NCBI GenBank assembly: GCA_013398275.1
Contig: VZSE01004122.1
Coordinates: 248,955 to 312,954, forward strand
DNA from: Promerops cafer
Lineage: Eukaryota; Chordata; Aves; Passeriformes; Nectariniidae
Direction: 5' to 3'
DNA: 64,000 nt
Each line of letters begins with the position of its first letter. Position 1 is the first letter of the stretch. The translations under genes and the position numbers were made by a program. Under the pieces are notes generated by a model. The model was not told where the DNA came from, did not search any database, and was given only the letters and a program-made list of their open reading frames with translations. This document shows, piece by piece, positions 53,901 through 62,500 of the stretch.

Positions 53901-56572
53901 TTGAAATAAGACTGCCAGAATCTGTCAACATGCCCATACAAAAGAGGTAGCAGAGCAATGCCATGACAGTAACAGCCAATATATACCAAAATAAAAGCAG
54001 AATTACTTTTATCAGCTGCAGGCTCTAAACTAAACTCTTGAAACTAACCACAGATTATTTGCAGACATTGGAGGGCAGAGGAAGGTTAGAAACAAGTGAT
54101 ATTTAATGAGGAGTGTAACAGTCAAACAAAAAAAAAAAAAAAACACCACTGCAGAAGTGAATCTTCCTTTTAAGCCACAGAGTGGCCCATTCACATGTAT
54201 CCCACCTTTCCACTACAGAGTCCTGTGCACGCAGTGAGATGATAGCAGCCCTTTGGTGACAAGTGCTCTCTGCTTTAGAGATCACACCTAAGGAATGGGG
54301 AAAAAAAAATAGCAACAACTGATCATGACCAAATGAATGAACGCTCTGTAATGAGAGGGAAACCAAATCCCACTAGCAATGGAAAGGCTTGACCATACAA
54401 CTTGCTCTTCTTAGCTGGCAAGTGTGGAAAGAACAAGAGAGTAGGACACGGCTTTAGAAAGTGTGTTTGGTCCCACAGGCTGAGCCCCAGCTCTCACCAC
54501 CACATTAGACTGGGGCAAGCAACTAGCAGGAAGGAGGATGTTGTTAAAAGATGCATCCACTGCATCTGTTTGGACTTAGCATTCTCACAGCTGCTTTAAA
54601 AGGGTTTCACGCTCTGACAAGAATTTTGTGCACAAGCACATATGAGAAAGGTGAGGCAGTACTAGAGCTAGCAATTAAATCCCCTCTGACCCAGACATTT
54701 AAAAATTCCATTGGATCTTTCAACAGTGACTGATTGGGGGATAGGGTGCTCTTGCCTTCAATCTTTGGCTCAAAGTCAAATTGAGTTCAGCTTCTTATTC
54801 CAAAAACGTCACCTGACTAATTTGTGACATTTTGTGGAGCACAGAGGTGACAGCATTCAGTGCCTCTTATCACAGACTAGTCTGCCATCAGATCAGCCCA
54901 AAAACCATCACCTTTTACCAACTGTGCTGAAAGAAAATAGAAGAATGAACAGACTGTTTTCCAGAATATGGCATTGCTGAAGGGAATACATCCATCGACA
55001 GGAGAAAGGAAACCTAAATAAATATAAACCTTCTGAAAAGATCAAACCCAGAGCACTTTATCTGACTCCACTGAAATGTTGGGGAGCCATACCCAAAAAG
55101 AGAAAGCAGCAGTGGGAAGTTAGATGCATCACCCTGCTTCCAAGAGTAATTTATTTCTTTTAATTAACTTCCACTATAGGTCATCTCACTGCAAAAATTA
55201 AACACAAAACAGTTGCCTGCACTGTGTGCACTAAAAAAAATAATCACATTAATTTTATTTCTCTCTATCTTTTTGCAAAGACTTCTAAGGGCAACAGCAT
55301 CATCAGACTTCACGGAAGCAAACTTTGGCTAGCATCGCCTGGGAAGACTAACATGCAGGCTCAGGGAAAAAGACTTCTCTCCATTATCTGCAACAGTTTC
55401 CATATTCACATTCCTAGCACAGAAGTCCAATAAAAAAGCAGGAGGGGAAAAAAATCAGCGCATCCACACTGACTGAACATTTCTGTTTCTATGGGGTTAC
55501 ACATTTAAGACTTACAAATTTCGTAAAACTATTCATCCATTAGCTTGGAAAAGTAATCTTAAAGAAGATACATAAGCCACCACACATTTTAAGAAGCCTT
55601 TTATCCAGAGAAATTAAGATATCTACTGTATCTTAGATGAATACAAATTAAGCACTTTATTTTAAAATTCACAAACTCCCAAAACTACATCTTTGTATTT
55701 CATTTGAGACAGGCTTTTTTAGTTTGACTTAATATTTCTTTTATTTTCTTTAAGCTAAAATAAACTTGAATCAACAGAAAATATACCAAGATATTCAGCA
55801 TTTTTTATTGACTTGTTTTACATTTGAAAACTGATTTTAATCTGCAGCTTGTCATGGTGAGTTTCTGTTACCTAATGTTATTTATTGCCTTCATAGGACA
55901 CCAAAGTTTTTACATTTATAACTACACTCAGTTCAGTCAGGCAGCAGAGCACAGACATCACAGACCTGCAGAACATCCAACAGGCAGTTATGCCATAGGG
56001 CTTGGTTGCACCAGAGCTACAGCTTGGAACTTCCTGCTCCCAAGTGCCATTTGTGCTAAAGGCACCTCAGTGTGCAGCTCAGAGCAGGCAGGCTGCTACA
56101 CACCCAAGGAAAAATGCACCGCAGCCTGGCTCACATCGTGGGTCAAGACACCATCTATTTGTCAGGAACACATCTACTGAAGACAAAATTCTCTTCATCA
56201 TTGCTGCTTTTCCCTGCATTGGATCACCCACAACTTTGTTTTGGAACTGATCTCAGAACTACAGGTCCCAGAGCTGGAATACCCACACGTGCCTGTTTCA
56301 AGGGCTCTGTCCTTCTCTGCCAAATCCGATCTGCCAAAGCTGCACGTTGCAGTGGGACATGATGCCCTTGCCCAGGAGAACACTCCAAGCAGCTGCTGCA
56401 CCCACCTTCATGATCAGGCTCCGGTGCTCCTCAGACTGACTGAAGTTGGTGCCCATTTCAAAGATACTCATCATGCCTTCCTCACACAGGCTCATCCAGG
56501 TGTTATATTCTTCACGCTCCGGCAGTCTGTCCCAGAATGTCTTGAAGACCTCCCAGACGGTTTCCTGGCACA
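17843..56572 (-). CDS. IMPG2: IMPG2, interphotoreceptor matrix proteoglycan 2 (spliced, 5'-incomplete)
   Basis: Join in transcription order (all minus strand): 56572-56406, 48072-48041, 47942-47919, 43147-43118, 39066-39020, 38576-38485, 35500-35339, 34280-34222, 32877-32860, 30935-30691, 30112-30030, 26410-26098, 25637-23983, 23155-22936, 21746-21536, 19375-19187, 18999-18801, 17926-17843. The sum is 3830 nt: 2 nt finishing a split codon, then 1276 codons including stop. Visible domain order (numbering from the first, split, codon): conserved N-terminal segment 1-56, linker 57-131, SEA1 about 149-275, Ser/Thr-rich mucin region about 320-940, SEA2 about 940-1050, EGF1 1056-1092, EGF2 1096-1134, membrane helix about 1142-1166, cytoplasmic tail 1167-1276. 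The membrane helix and tail separate IMPG2 from its paralogue IMPG1, which I recall as lacking a membrane anchor. Known role: a chondroitin-sulfate proteoglycan of the photoreceptor matrix; human mutations cause retinitis pigmentosa and vitelliform macular dystrophy. The signal peptide and first exons are absent from the window. Confidence 0.95.
17927..18800 (-). other. IMPG2: Intron between the last two IMPG2 coding exons
   Basis: An 874-nt intron with GTAAAT at 18800 and AG at 17928-17927. Nothing else recognised in it. Confidence 0.85.
18801..18999 (-). CDS. IMPG2: IMPG2 exon: cytoplasmic tail
   Basis: This 199-nt exon has acceptor ctcccccag and donor GTAAAT. It reads [20 protein letters not shown] at its start and [17 protein letters not shown] at its end, both conserved with human. 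NPMY is an NPxY motif of the kind bound by PTB domains and clathrin adaptors; human has NPVY. The Tyr/Ser-rich middle ([18 protein letters not shown]) is more variable. Confidence 0.96.
19187..19375 (-). CDS. IMPG2: IMPG2 exon: end of EGF2 and transmembrane helix
   Basis: This 189-nt exon has acceptor tgtgtcag and donor GTAGGT. It completes EGF2 with [15 protein letters not shown] hydrophobic stretch of about 25 residues follows ([20 protein letters not shown] then IFFLA), with a positively charged stop-transfer (RTLRDQYTK) after it. This is the single membrane span, so the following exons encode the cytoplasmic tail. Confidence 0.97.
19376..21535 (-). other. IMPG2: Intron between the EGF and transmembrane exons; holds a CR1 copy
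   Basis: A 2.16-kb intron bounded by GTAGGT and tgtgtcag. It contains the CR1 fragment described separately at about 19557-19911. The rest is AT-rich with no further features recognised. Confidence 0.85.
19557..19911 (-). mobile_element. CR1-type LINE 3'-end fragment
   Basis: Read on the plus strand, this shows the familiar complement of a CR1 3' region: gaaagagacctttaaaggtc, then cacctagtcc, ggttgctcagagccccatcc, ttaaaaccattacgccttgt, cctatcagaacag and ccttctcttctccaggatga. The LINE sense strand is therefore the minus strand, the same as IMPG2. The copy is diverged, has no reverse-transcriptase frame and is 5'-truncated as usual for CR1. The boundaries are approximate. Confidence 0.88.
21536..21746 (-). 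CDS. IMPG2: IMPG2 exon: EGF-like domain 1 and most of EGF-like domain 2
   Basis: This 211-nt exon has acceptor tattgtcag and donor GTAGGT. EGF1 has six cysteines in the order C-x4-C-x5-C-x10-C-x1-C-x11-C, from [14 protein letters not shown] to GLPC. EGF2 begins [15 protein letters not shown] and ends at AIC, and is completed by the next exon. The spacing and sequence match human IMPG2. Confidence 0.97.
21747..22935 (-). other. IMPG2: Intron between the SEA2 and EGF exons
   Basis: A 1.19-kb intron with GTAAGG donor and tattgtcag acceptor. Nothing else recognised. Confidence 0.85.
22936..23155 (-). CDS. IMPG2: IMPG2 exon: rest of SEA2 with cleavage motif
   Basis: This 220-nt exon has acceptor gtattgcag and donor GTAAGG. 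It starts [18 protein letters not shown] and includes [13 protein letters not shown], where GSIVV (23075-23089) is the classical SEA autoproteolysis sequence. It ends DKYSLDVES plus one base. It is almost identical to human over most of its length. Sequons NLT and NGS are present. Confidence 0.97.
23156..23982 (-). other. IMPG2: Intron inside SEA2
   Basis: An 827-nt phase-0 intron with GTAAGA donor and gtattgcag acceptor, splitting SEA2 between RFLEL and LVPYL. Nothing else recognised. Confidence 0.85.
23983..25637 (-). CDS. IMPG2: IMPG2 large exon: Ser/Thr-rich mucin and glycosaminoglycan region plus start of SEA2
   Basis: This 1655-nt exon has a T-rich tract with tttgaag acceptor and donor GTAAGA after TTG GAA CTG. 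It gives 551 full codons. Most is low-complexity Ser/Thr/Pro/Glu sequence with many potential O-glycosylation sites. Around 25324-25359 is an acidic Ser-Gly cluster ([14 protein letters not shown]) followed by WPW. Human IMPG2 has GLGSGSGQ then WPW at the equivalent place, so this is the likely chondroitin-sulfate attachment site. The last 37 residues ([19 protein letters not shown] to RFLEL) are the highly conserved start of SEA2. The plus-strand open frame at 24623-25150 is only its shadow. Confidence 0.96.
25638..26097 (-). other. IMPG2: Intron before the large mucin exon
   Basis: A 460-nt intron with GTAAGT donor and a T/A-rich tract before tttgaag. Nothing else recognised. Confidence 0.85.
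26098..26410 (-). CDS. IMPG2: IMPG2 exon: start of mucin-like region
   Basis: This 313-nt exon (104 codons plus 1 nt) has donor GTAAGT. The acceptor was chosen at atgttccag because it is in phase with the previous exon and gives [14 protein letters not shown], which aligns with human NTFQAAWPSADES. The exon is rich in Ser, Asp, Glu and Pro ([19 protein letters not shown]) and marks entry into the variable glycosylated region. Confidence 0.9.
26411..30029 (-). other. IMPG2: Intron, 3.6 kb
   Basis: AT-rich intron. A 14-nt direct repeat (atgtctccagtaat and a near copy) lies at 28958-28985, and a 12-nt A run at 27062-27073. I looked here for an extra small exon and found none that keeps frame, and none is needed with the chosen acceptor at 26410. 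Confidence 0.8.
28958..28985. repeat. 14-nt tandem duplication
   Basis: atgtctccagta is repeated at a 14-nt period within an intron. A minor feature. Confidence 0.8.
30030..30112 (-). CDS. IMPG2: IMPG2 exon: linker after SEA1
   Basis: This 83-nt exon has acceptor tttccacag and donor GTGAGT. It supplies 2 nt of a split Val codon and then 27 codons ([13 protein letters not shown] to RPEFD), ending in phase 0. It aligns weakly with human NVRGVLRHQTEDLVWNTQ. A second GT lies 4 nt downstream of the chosen donor. The chosen one matches the consensus better and keeps frame with the next exon. Confidence 0.88.
30691..30935 (-). CDS. IMPG2: IMPG2 exon: second half of SEA1
   Basis: This 245-nt exon has acceptor caactgaag and donor GTGGGT. 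It encodes 81 full codons, including [34 protein letters not shown] and DPNSLQLTN. It matches human IMPG2 closely and closes the first SEA domain. Two N-glycosylation sequons (NAT, NAS) are present. No G-S-(V/I)-V-V autoproteolysis motif is visible in this SEA domain, unlike SEA2. Confidence 0.96.
30936..32859 (-). other. IMPG2: Intron downstream of the SEA1 microexon
   Basis: A 1.92-kb intron with GTAAAG donor and caactgaag acceptor. It includes a 93-codon plus-strand open frame at 31568-31849 that I cannot assign (see findings). No named repeat recognised. Confidence 0.8.
32860..32877 (-). CDS. IMPG2: IMPG2 18-nt microexon inside SEA1
   Basis: An 18-nt exon lies between a T-rich tract with aatcag acceptor and a GTAAAG donor. 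With its neighbours it reads DY-SPSVED-SGVQV. The human protein reads FR-SPKEND-SGVDV at this place, the same length, which is strong support that the exon is real. Both ends have the same phase, so skipping removes six residues from the SEA1 loop without a frameshift. Confidence 0.88.
32878..34221 (-). other. IMPG2: Intron upstream of the SEA1 microexon
   Basis: A 1.34-kb AT-rich intron ending in a T-rich tract and aatcag. It holds the short tandem repeat at about 33482-33541. Confidence 0.8.
33482..33541. repeat. 24-nt tandem repeat, about 2.5 copies
   Basis: Two exact adjacent copies of a 24-nt unit (aaaacacatttagattaagc then catg) are followed by a partial, diverged third. It is intronic, with no apparent function. 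A copy-number polymorphism is likely. Confidence 0.85.
34222..34280 (-). CDS. IMPG2: IMPG2 exon: SEA1 LPGY segment
   Basis: This 59-nt exon has acceptor tcaaaatag and donor GTAAAA. It reads [19 protein letters not shown] plus two bases of a split Ser codon. The human counterpart contains FTGLPGYKEIRVLEF. It joins in frame to the 18-nt microexon, or directly to the next large SEA1 exon if the microexon is skipped. Confidence 0.95.
34281..35338 (-). other. IMPG2: Intron inside SEA1
   Basis: A 1.06-kb phase-0 intron between RFISQ and IRRVF. Nothing else recognised. Confidence 0.85.
35339..35500 (-). CDS. IMPG2: IMPG2 exon: start of SEA1 domain
   Basis: This 162-nt, 54-codon, phase 0-0 exon has acceptor cccttccag and donor GTGAGT. 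It begins INNEIKK, matching human SNEIENV. It continues with [19 protein letters not shown], the first beta strand and helix of the SEA fold, and ends at RFISQ. Alignment to the human IMPG2 SEA1 domain is clear. Confidence 0.95.
36234..36252. repeat. A(19) homopolymer
   Basis: An uninterrupted run of 19 A in an intron. There is no recognisable SINE or retrocopy body upstream of it. Confidence 0.9.
37974..38350 (+). mobile_element. Possible solo LTR of an avian endogenous retrovirus
   Basis: The segment starts near tgttaggccagaag and has LTR-like architecture on the plus strand: a TATAAAA box at 38191-38197, a poly(A)-like ATTAAA at 38274-38279 about 80 bp later, then a T/C-rich stretch including ccctgtctggctctt. 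No internal gag or pol frames and no tRNA primer site are seen next to it. I could not find matching terminal repeats or a clear target-site duplication, so the ends are guesses and the call is tentative. Confidence 0.35.
38485..38576 (-). CDS. IMPG2: IMPG2 exon: acidic linker before SEA1
   Basis: This 92-nt exon has acceptor aaactcag and donor GTGAGT. It supplies 2 nt to the split Asp codon, then 30 codons including [20 protein letters not shown] and HEHDNVDTT, and ends in phase 0. It corresponds to the Pro/Glu-rich linker just before SEA1. The sequence is rapidly evolving and not a folded domain by appearance. Confidence 0.85.
39020..39066 (-). CDS. IMPG2: IMPG2 exon: 47-nt linker exon
   Basis: The acceptor is ttatctag and the donor is GTCAGT. 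It reads [15 protein letters not shown] between split codons. It accepts two bases from the previous exon and leaves one base over, changing phase, so unlike its two upstream neighbours it cannot be skipped in frame. The Thr/Pro/Asp-rich composition resembles the GDTSTLGDTTL part of the human linker. Confidence 0.8.
39067..43117 (-). other. IMPG2: Intron, 4.05 kb
   Basis: Contains a slightly GC-richer part at about 41200-42450. Within it an imperfect 23-nt-period duplication (caaggtgagagt then aaggc) lies at 42347-42387. The 135-codon plus-strand open frame at 41601-42008 overlaps other frames and shows no protein family resemblance. No additional exon that keeps frame was found. Confidence 0.75.
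43118..43147 (-). CDS. IMPG2: IMPG2 exon: 30-nt linker microexon
   Basis: A textbook acceptor (tttatattttgcttactgctcag, split here as a T-rich tract plus ctcag) and donor GTAGGA bound 30 nt. These encode QDDPGNHSC between split codons. Both boundaries have the same phase as the preceding 24-nt exon, so it is also skippable in frame. The residues have no clear human counterpart that I can recall, which leaves open that it is lineage-specific or alternatively spliced. Confidence 0.65.
43148..47918 (-). other. IMPG2: Intron between the two linker microexons; CpG-enriched patch
   Basis: A 4.77-kb intron with GTAAGT donor and ctgctcag acceptor. Its only standout feature is the CpG-enriched segment at 44918-45189. 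Confidence 0.75.
44918..45189. promoter_or_regulatory. CpG-enriched intronic patch with CRE-like site, candidate regulatory element
   Basis: I count 11 CpG dinucleotides in about 270 bp, five of them within 44932-44945 and 44918. The surrounding intron has almost none. The patch includes TTACGTCA at 45115-45122, a CREB/ATF/bZIP-type site, and TTAATCCC near 45018, resembling the CRX core TAATCC used in photoreceptor enhancers. The regulatory role is inference. Confidence 0.3.
47919..47942 (-). CDS. IMPG2: IMPG2 exon: 24-nt linker microexon
   Basis: A long pyrimidine tract and cttgtcag acceptor precede a 24-nt segment closed by a strong GTAAGT donor. It lies only 98 nt downstream of the previous exon. 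With the flanking split codons it reads S-SCTDWSC-G. The length is a multiple of three and both boundaries have the same phase, so it can be skipped without changing frame. I do not recognise these residues in the human protein. The call rests on splice-site quality and phase. Confidence 0.62.
48041..48072 (-). CDS. IMPG2: IMPG2 exon: 32-nt start of linker
   Basis: The acceptor is ttttccag and the donor is GTGAGT. It reads [10 protein letters not shown] plus 2 nt of a split codon. This aligns with human KLTYAKETV directly after the RSLIMK end of the previous exon. It enters in phase 0 and ends with two bases over. It is too short for ORF callers, and was identified from the splice sites and alignment. 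Confidence 0.88.
48073..56405 (-). other. IMPG2: Intron, 8.3 kb, between the N-terminal exon and the linker exons
   Basis: AT-rich phase-0 intron with GTGGGT donor and ttttccag acceptor. It includes a 16-nt A run at 54128-54143 and a TTAATT-rich stretch near 48939-48990. Open frames at 51058-51306 and 55824-56362 show no family resemblance. Confidence 0.75.
54128..54143. repeat. A(16) homopolymer
   Basis: An uninterrupted run of 16 A within an intron. No element body recognised next to it. Confidence 0.9.
56406..56572 (-). CDS. IMPG2: IMPG2 exon: conserved N-terminal segment (first exon visible)
   Basis: This 167-nt exon begins with the last 2 nt of a split Val codon and ends in phase 0 after ATG AAG, with donor GTGGGT. 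The acceptor is cttcag. It encodes 56 residues with the family motifs [25 protein letters not shown] and [17 protein letters not shown]. This closely matches the human IMPG2 segment that follows the furin-like basic region. It contains one N-glycosylation sequon (NFS). The upstream exon, which should encode the conserved ICPDE region and end in phase 1, is not visible between this exon and the window edge. Confidence 0.94.
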
Positions 56573-59500
56573 CTGAAGGCACAAGAAAGGTCTGGTGTTA
56601 GTACAACAGGAGTGCTTCTGTGGCACGAGTGGCCAGGCTGTTATTGTCCCAATGTTGTAAGCTTGTCAGGACATTAACACATAGAACACAGCGACCTGAC
56701 ATCTACATGGAATTGTGGAAAGCATTGAAGTGACTGAAATGAAGATGTGGTGGATCTTCTGCACTCATATTACCTCTCTCCCTGACTTTTTAAACTGAAA
56801 TAATTGAAGAAAAGTTAAGAAAATAAAAAAAGGGCATGAGAAAAGACTTGCCTCTTAACAATCATCAAGAACAATAGTATTTCCACTGAGTGAAACTGCC
56901 ATTCGATCAATGAATCGGATTTTTAGAAAACCTAGAAAACCAAAATACTATGGCAAATGTCCTAATAGGAAGTACAGGTGGAGCTTACGTTGTAAGAAAG
57001 ATGGTGGCACTGATCAAAGTCTAGTAAGCTCAGTCAGTAATAATTCCTTTGGACTCACCTTTACACAGAATTTAAAATACATTTCAGAAATTACAACTGC
57101 ATTCAAAATTTAAAAAACAAGGCAAGATGATGACAAAAGAATATGCCACGAAATTAAGTTCTAACTGTACTGTACATGTTCACTGTACAGAAAGAACTGG
57201 ACAGCTCTGAACAGTCAGCCTGAGAATTAAGGTTTAATATCATATACTACACTGCCTACTTTAACCTCCCAACCTTGAACATGCTCTTTTTGCCAGTCAG
57301 AGCAGTTGGTCACATGATGCTCAAGCAAGAAAAATTCTGTGACCCAGGATAACTCAAAGAGAGAAAGATTTATAGGATTTTCCTTGTGTCCTGGAAAAGA
57401 GCAACATTGAAAGGTGAACTCTCAAAATCATTCACACCAAATGCCATCCTGGAGGAGTAGCAGACAAACCTGCTTTTTTGGCCTTAATCTGATTTCACTA
57501 CTTAGACAGAAAGTTCAGCAGAGAAATGCTTTGCATTCCAGGAAAGTCCTGACATCACAAGCAAGCCCTTACAGGAGACTAAATCCATCTCCAGAAAGCC
57601 ATTTTCTTCAATCAGCTTTTAAATTAGCTCTGGGCTGCCAAACCCAGTACCTTGCTGTTATTTCTTCTTGACGCTTTGTTTTCCAAATTCAAAAGTTAAA
57701 TGTACATATGTAAAACTTAACACATAGATCACATATGGAAACATTTTTATTCAACCAAGAGGTGGACATTTTTCTTAAATGCAAAGGCTTTACAAATGAC
57801 AGCCGTAAGGAACTGCTTCCTATGCAGTACCACCCTTAAAGCTGAGATGACTCTGGCACACTGGATGGCACCATGCAGAAAATGTTCTTTTCTTCACCCT
57901 GAATTTTAATTTATCAGAGCAGTTGAGACCATTTCTCTGTTGTGGAACTCTACAGACACAAAGACTTCTCATTTCCATGCCACACTCCCAGGTTTATGAC
58001 ATGGAGATTAGCACTGTAGCTCATCTGGTATGCATGACCAGAGAACAATAAAGTCCCCAAACTCAGCATTATTAACTGTCAGCAGTGTATTACTGTGCCC
58101 CTCCAGCACCTAGGCAGTTAACTTTATCTGTAAAACACACTAATTTGGTAAGTATTGTCCATGTTTCCAATCAGTGTATGCATCTCTATTAATCAGAAAC
58201 AAATAGCCAAGTTGACAAACATCCATGCACCATCTCACACCCCCCCCTCAAGTTACACTTGCAAACCCTCTGAGGAAGAGACCATGTTTCCATCTGACCT
58301 CTGCACAGACCTCAGGCAATGAAGCCATAATCCTGCTCTGGGATTTCTGGTTCCTGCTGGAGTACTAATAAGCTTCCTGAAGCAGAATAACATCTGTAAT
58401 ATTCTCTCTACCATCCACTTGCAAGAGCTAGGCATCCAGGAAAAGACTGAAGTCTCATTTCCAATCCAGAAGCCTGCACTAAGGAATATCACTTGCTCAC
58501 ATTTCTTTTGGTGGTACTTGTATCCTACATACCTTTCACTCCAGGTGCCACATTGAGGAGCAACAATCCTGCAATGAGATTACTCTTTGTGGCTGGGATA
58601 AGTCCTCAGCAGACTCTCAGTAACAACTGAAGCAAACACATTGCAGGGACACTGTCTAATCCTAGAGTTTTCAAATACCAACAGGCAAAGGACTGGCTTT
58701 CCAGTTGCAAGTAATTAAAGATAATTTTCCTTAATGCTCTTAAACAAGTTTAAAATAAATGTGATGAGACAGTGTCTTGCCTGAATACAAGCTGCTCCTG
58801 TATAAACAGTTGTTCCAATCGGCTCCCAATAGATTAAGGATTTTCTGTGTGTCCTTTCATTTGGAATTAGACACCCCACTGAATTCCAGTACCAAAGGCT
58901 TTGTGCCATCTGTGGGCTCCAAGCCCATTAATTAATGGGCATTAATTAATGTTGGCAGCCCCCTAAGCTGCCAACACAGCCATGTATTCTGCAAAAGGAG
59001 GAAATGAGATGTGCATAGGGAGTCATTTTGTCCTCTCTAGCCTCTCCTATCTAGCTTTTTCCACTGAGGTGAGCAACAAGTTGGACAACATAGTGCAAAT
59101 TCCTTCTGTATTCTCTTCCTTCCACACAGTCGGAGTGTGTTAGTTCTGATGCACAGGGAGGGATTAAAAACTCCAAGCAAACATCTACCACAACTGCCAT
59201 TTGAACACTTCTGCTAGCCTTGTTCAGGAAGCCACACCCCCAGCCTTGGTGAGCTCCTTGCCAGCACAGTCACCCTGAACCTTGTCCATGGTCAGCCCGT
59301 CTTGTTCATTCCAACTGGCCAGTTTGTAAAGCAGGGGATTGCTTTGCCACATAACAAATCCAGGCTGGAAGGGCTCAACACAGGAACCATCCTCAGATGT
59401 GCTTACCTATAGGGTGCTCAAGAGTAAATTCATAGACTAGCTAAGAAATACTGAAACAAAATTCTTCTCTTTTTTTCTCATAAATATTTTCATTGTTTCA

Positions 59501-62500
59501 CAATTAGAAGAGAGTTGCCATTTCAAACACAGAAAAAGAACAACACAATTTATTCAGTGTGGCTCAAATCACACACATGTAGAGAAAGAGACAAGCACAA
59601 TTCTATCTTCTACCTCTCCTTCAGGAACGTCAAAAAGGAGGCCAGATTCTTATCTTGACTTGACATGGCCACCCAGGGAACTGAAAAGACACCACCTTCA
59701 CAGTGCATTTAAGTTGGCTAATAAGTGTGATCGACCTTCTTTTAACTTGAAGGTGGAGCCCACGCTGTGATGGGTTTTCAGCTATCTGTAGGTGAGGGAG
59801 ATTTTTCAAAGTTTCTCAAATTCTTGAGAACTCCCATAAAAAAACCATGGTTTTCATTAACTAGATTTTAAGCATTCTGAGACTGTAGACAAAAGTTGGG
59901 GGCACAAAACCAAAGTTAAACAGGACTTGACCAGAAGCTTCAGGTAATAACTTACTGTTTTAAATAATTCACTATCTTTCCTTTTTGTCCTTCCAGAAAC
60001 TTGCCAGAGTCTGTGTCAAATACATTACCTAGATATGCTGACAATTAATGAAGCAACTTTTGACTAAGATTTAAAATAGCAACTCCTTCAAACCTGAACA
60101 GAAAATGAAACAAAATGAGAGTCAGTGGGGGACCAAAAAGCTGACCACTGAGCTTTTCAAATAGAAATGCAACTCTGAGTTTTAAATATAAAATATTTAA
60201 AGGAGATAGAGAACGGGGGGGAAAAAATTGCTGCATGAGAGCTTATAATACATTTCTAGGAGCCCAATAATTCAGAGTGATGGTTGAAGCTCCTTGCATT
60301 ATGATCTTTCCAGGATTTAGTTTTCGAAGACTAGCTACAAAATTCTTAAAAAACAACAAAGCAGGCAGTCCTGCCAGCATGAGGAAGAGCTGCTGAGCAG
60401 ACCCAGCAGCAGTGCCACTGCCACCTGAAGAGCAGCTCAGCCCTCGGGCCACGTGCAAAGAGCCATTCTTCACACCTGGATTGCACACCAAACTTTCACT
60501 AGCCTGCTACAGGGGCACAGATATGTGGGACAGCATTAGTGACACCAGGCCCTGGAGGAGACAGATTTGTGATGAGGCTTCCAATCCCCAGCAAACAATA
60601 CTGATTAAAAGCATCGTAAAAATCGAGATCAATCTTTTAAGGCAGTGAGCTAAGAGTCTTGAAGTTACATGAGTGGGAAGGTCAGCTCCCCTGGAAAATG
60701 GTTTTCTTCATCCCATGGCTGCAGTAACAAATAACTTGTATTGTTAAGTTTGCTGATCTCTCGGCTGGCAATTTTCCTTTGAAGAATTCAAATGTTAAAA
60801 AAAAATGGAAGCTCATGAGAAAAAAAGCTCCCTGCTACAAGAGATGTGATCAGGTCCAGCTGACTACAGGAAAAGGAATAGTTATGCTGAAGACATGTAA
60901 CTGACTGACACAATAAACCAGAATTGAAACTAAGAATGCAAATCACACAGCTTGGTCTGCATTTTGTCTCCAAAGTATATTTTGCATGCATACACTGCTT
61001 TTTCCATATACTCCATCCTGAAAAGCCTCACAAGTTAGAAGTCACTTTACTCATCACTGAGATAATCATCTTCAACGTGAAAGAGGAGGTAGGAAAAAAG
61101 GGAAAGATCAGCACATTTGGTCCACGCTCTTGTTCAAGCATCTACTGAGCCAAGTGTCACAGGCACTTGAAGTAAGCAATGTCTTAACCTTTAAAGGCCA
61201 TATCAGGTTTCAAAAACTGCTTCAGAAAGCCAGACATGTCATAAGACAATTCCAGTGGGGACTGTCTATCAGCATATCTGCTACAAAAGCAGAAAAGCCC
61301 AGCCCTTGGGAGCTTATCTACTTCAAATGCAGTGTCTGTGCTCAAGTAATACTCAAAACTAATAGCCAATATCCTGAAAAGTTTAAAATAATTGTGTTTC
61401 AAACCAAAAAATTCCTCATAAGCAGACACAAACTCCTTCCAGTCCTACTAATCTGCAGAAATGAATGAAAAAAGTTTATTTGAAGCTTCCTTTTCTAAAG
61501 GCATCATCACATCTTTTCAAAACCTCCAGCTAAGATCTGTGATGTGATTAGATGACATTTCTCTTGCTCTGAAATTCTCCAGTCTGGCTACCTCTCATGC
61601 GCCTGGGTAGGATACATCATCCTTGTGGCTCAAGCTGTACCACTGGGGATGCATTTATCTCTCAAAGGAGAGACAATTAGCCTATTACACTCAGTCTGTG
61701 CTCAGGGATTTCTGAGGTTAACAGAAGGGGCACCACATGACAGCACCGAGCACCCTGTAGGGGGTAGGGTGGCTTTCTGGCCATTTGTGTAAGTGGGCAG
61801 TGCTGGAGTTTAATCCAAATTAAATCTCATTAGTGCTTCTTAAGAATTGAATCGTCTGTGGTGGCTAGGAGCACTGAATCAGGCTGAATATTCTATTTTG
61901 AGGCAACATGAGACCAACTCCTCGTCCTCTCTAACGATTTCTGCACAACTGAACAACTAAATTGCAGAGGGGTTTGATAAAGGCTACAGTCACAAGGACA
62001 GACACCTCCTAAGAGGTCATTGCTGCAAAGGCTTTGTTAGCACTTGTTAAACAAATTAATACACACATGCAGAGAAATCACTCATCTATTGCTGGAATGC
62101 TGCTGTGTATGGCCTGTAACACAGCAACCTTTAAATGATATATAAAACAAGGGGCTTAAACTGAGAAAAGACTTGAATGCAAATTAGCTAATTCACATGA
62201 AAGATTTTTGATTTGAACACTCACATACTAAACTCTTGCACATAAATTATTCTCACCAATAATATTCCAGTAAAAACTAATGAGTGTCCTTCATGGAAAA
62301 AGTTCAGTTTCTTAGAAGCATATGCTGGTATCTAAAAATTCAAATGTAGAGGGAAACAGACCTACAAATAAACTTCAGAAATTTATTGCTGAGTATAAGG
62401 TATATGTAATATATGCCAGGGATGCGAGGGAAACAGGGAAAAAAGGCTCACTCAGCTAGAATCTTTATTTTATGTATGCTTTTTAGCCAGGTACTTTTCA

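Noticed and set aside
55824..56362. Overlapping plus-strand frames next to the N-terminal exon
   Set aside because: They partly mirror the IMPG2 exon and are otherwise low-complexity; no start context or family match.
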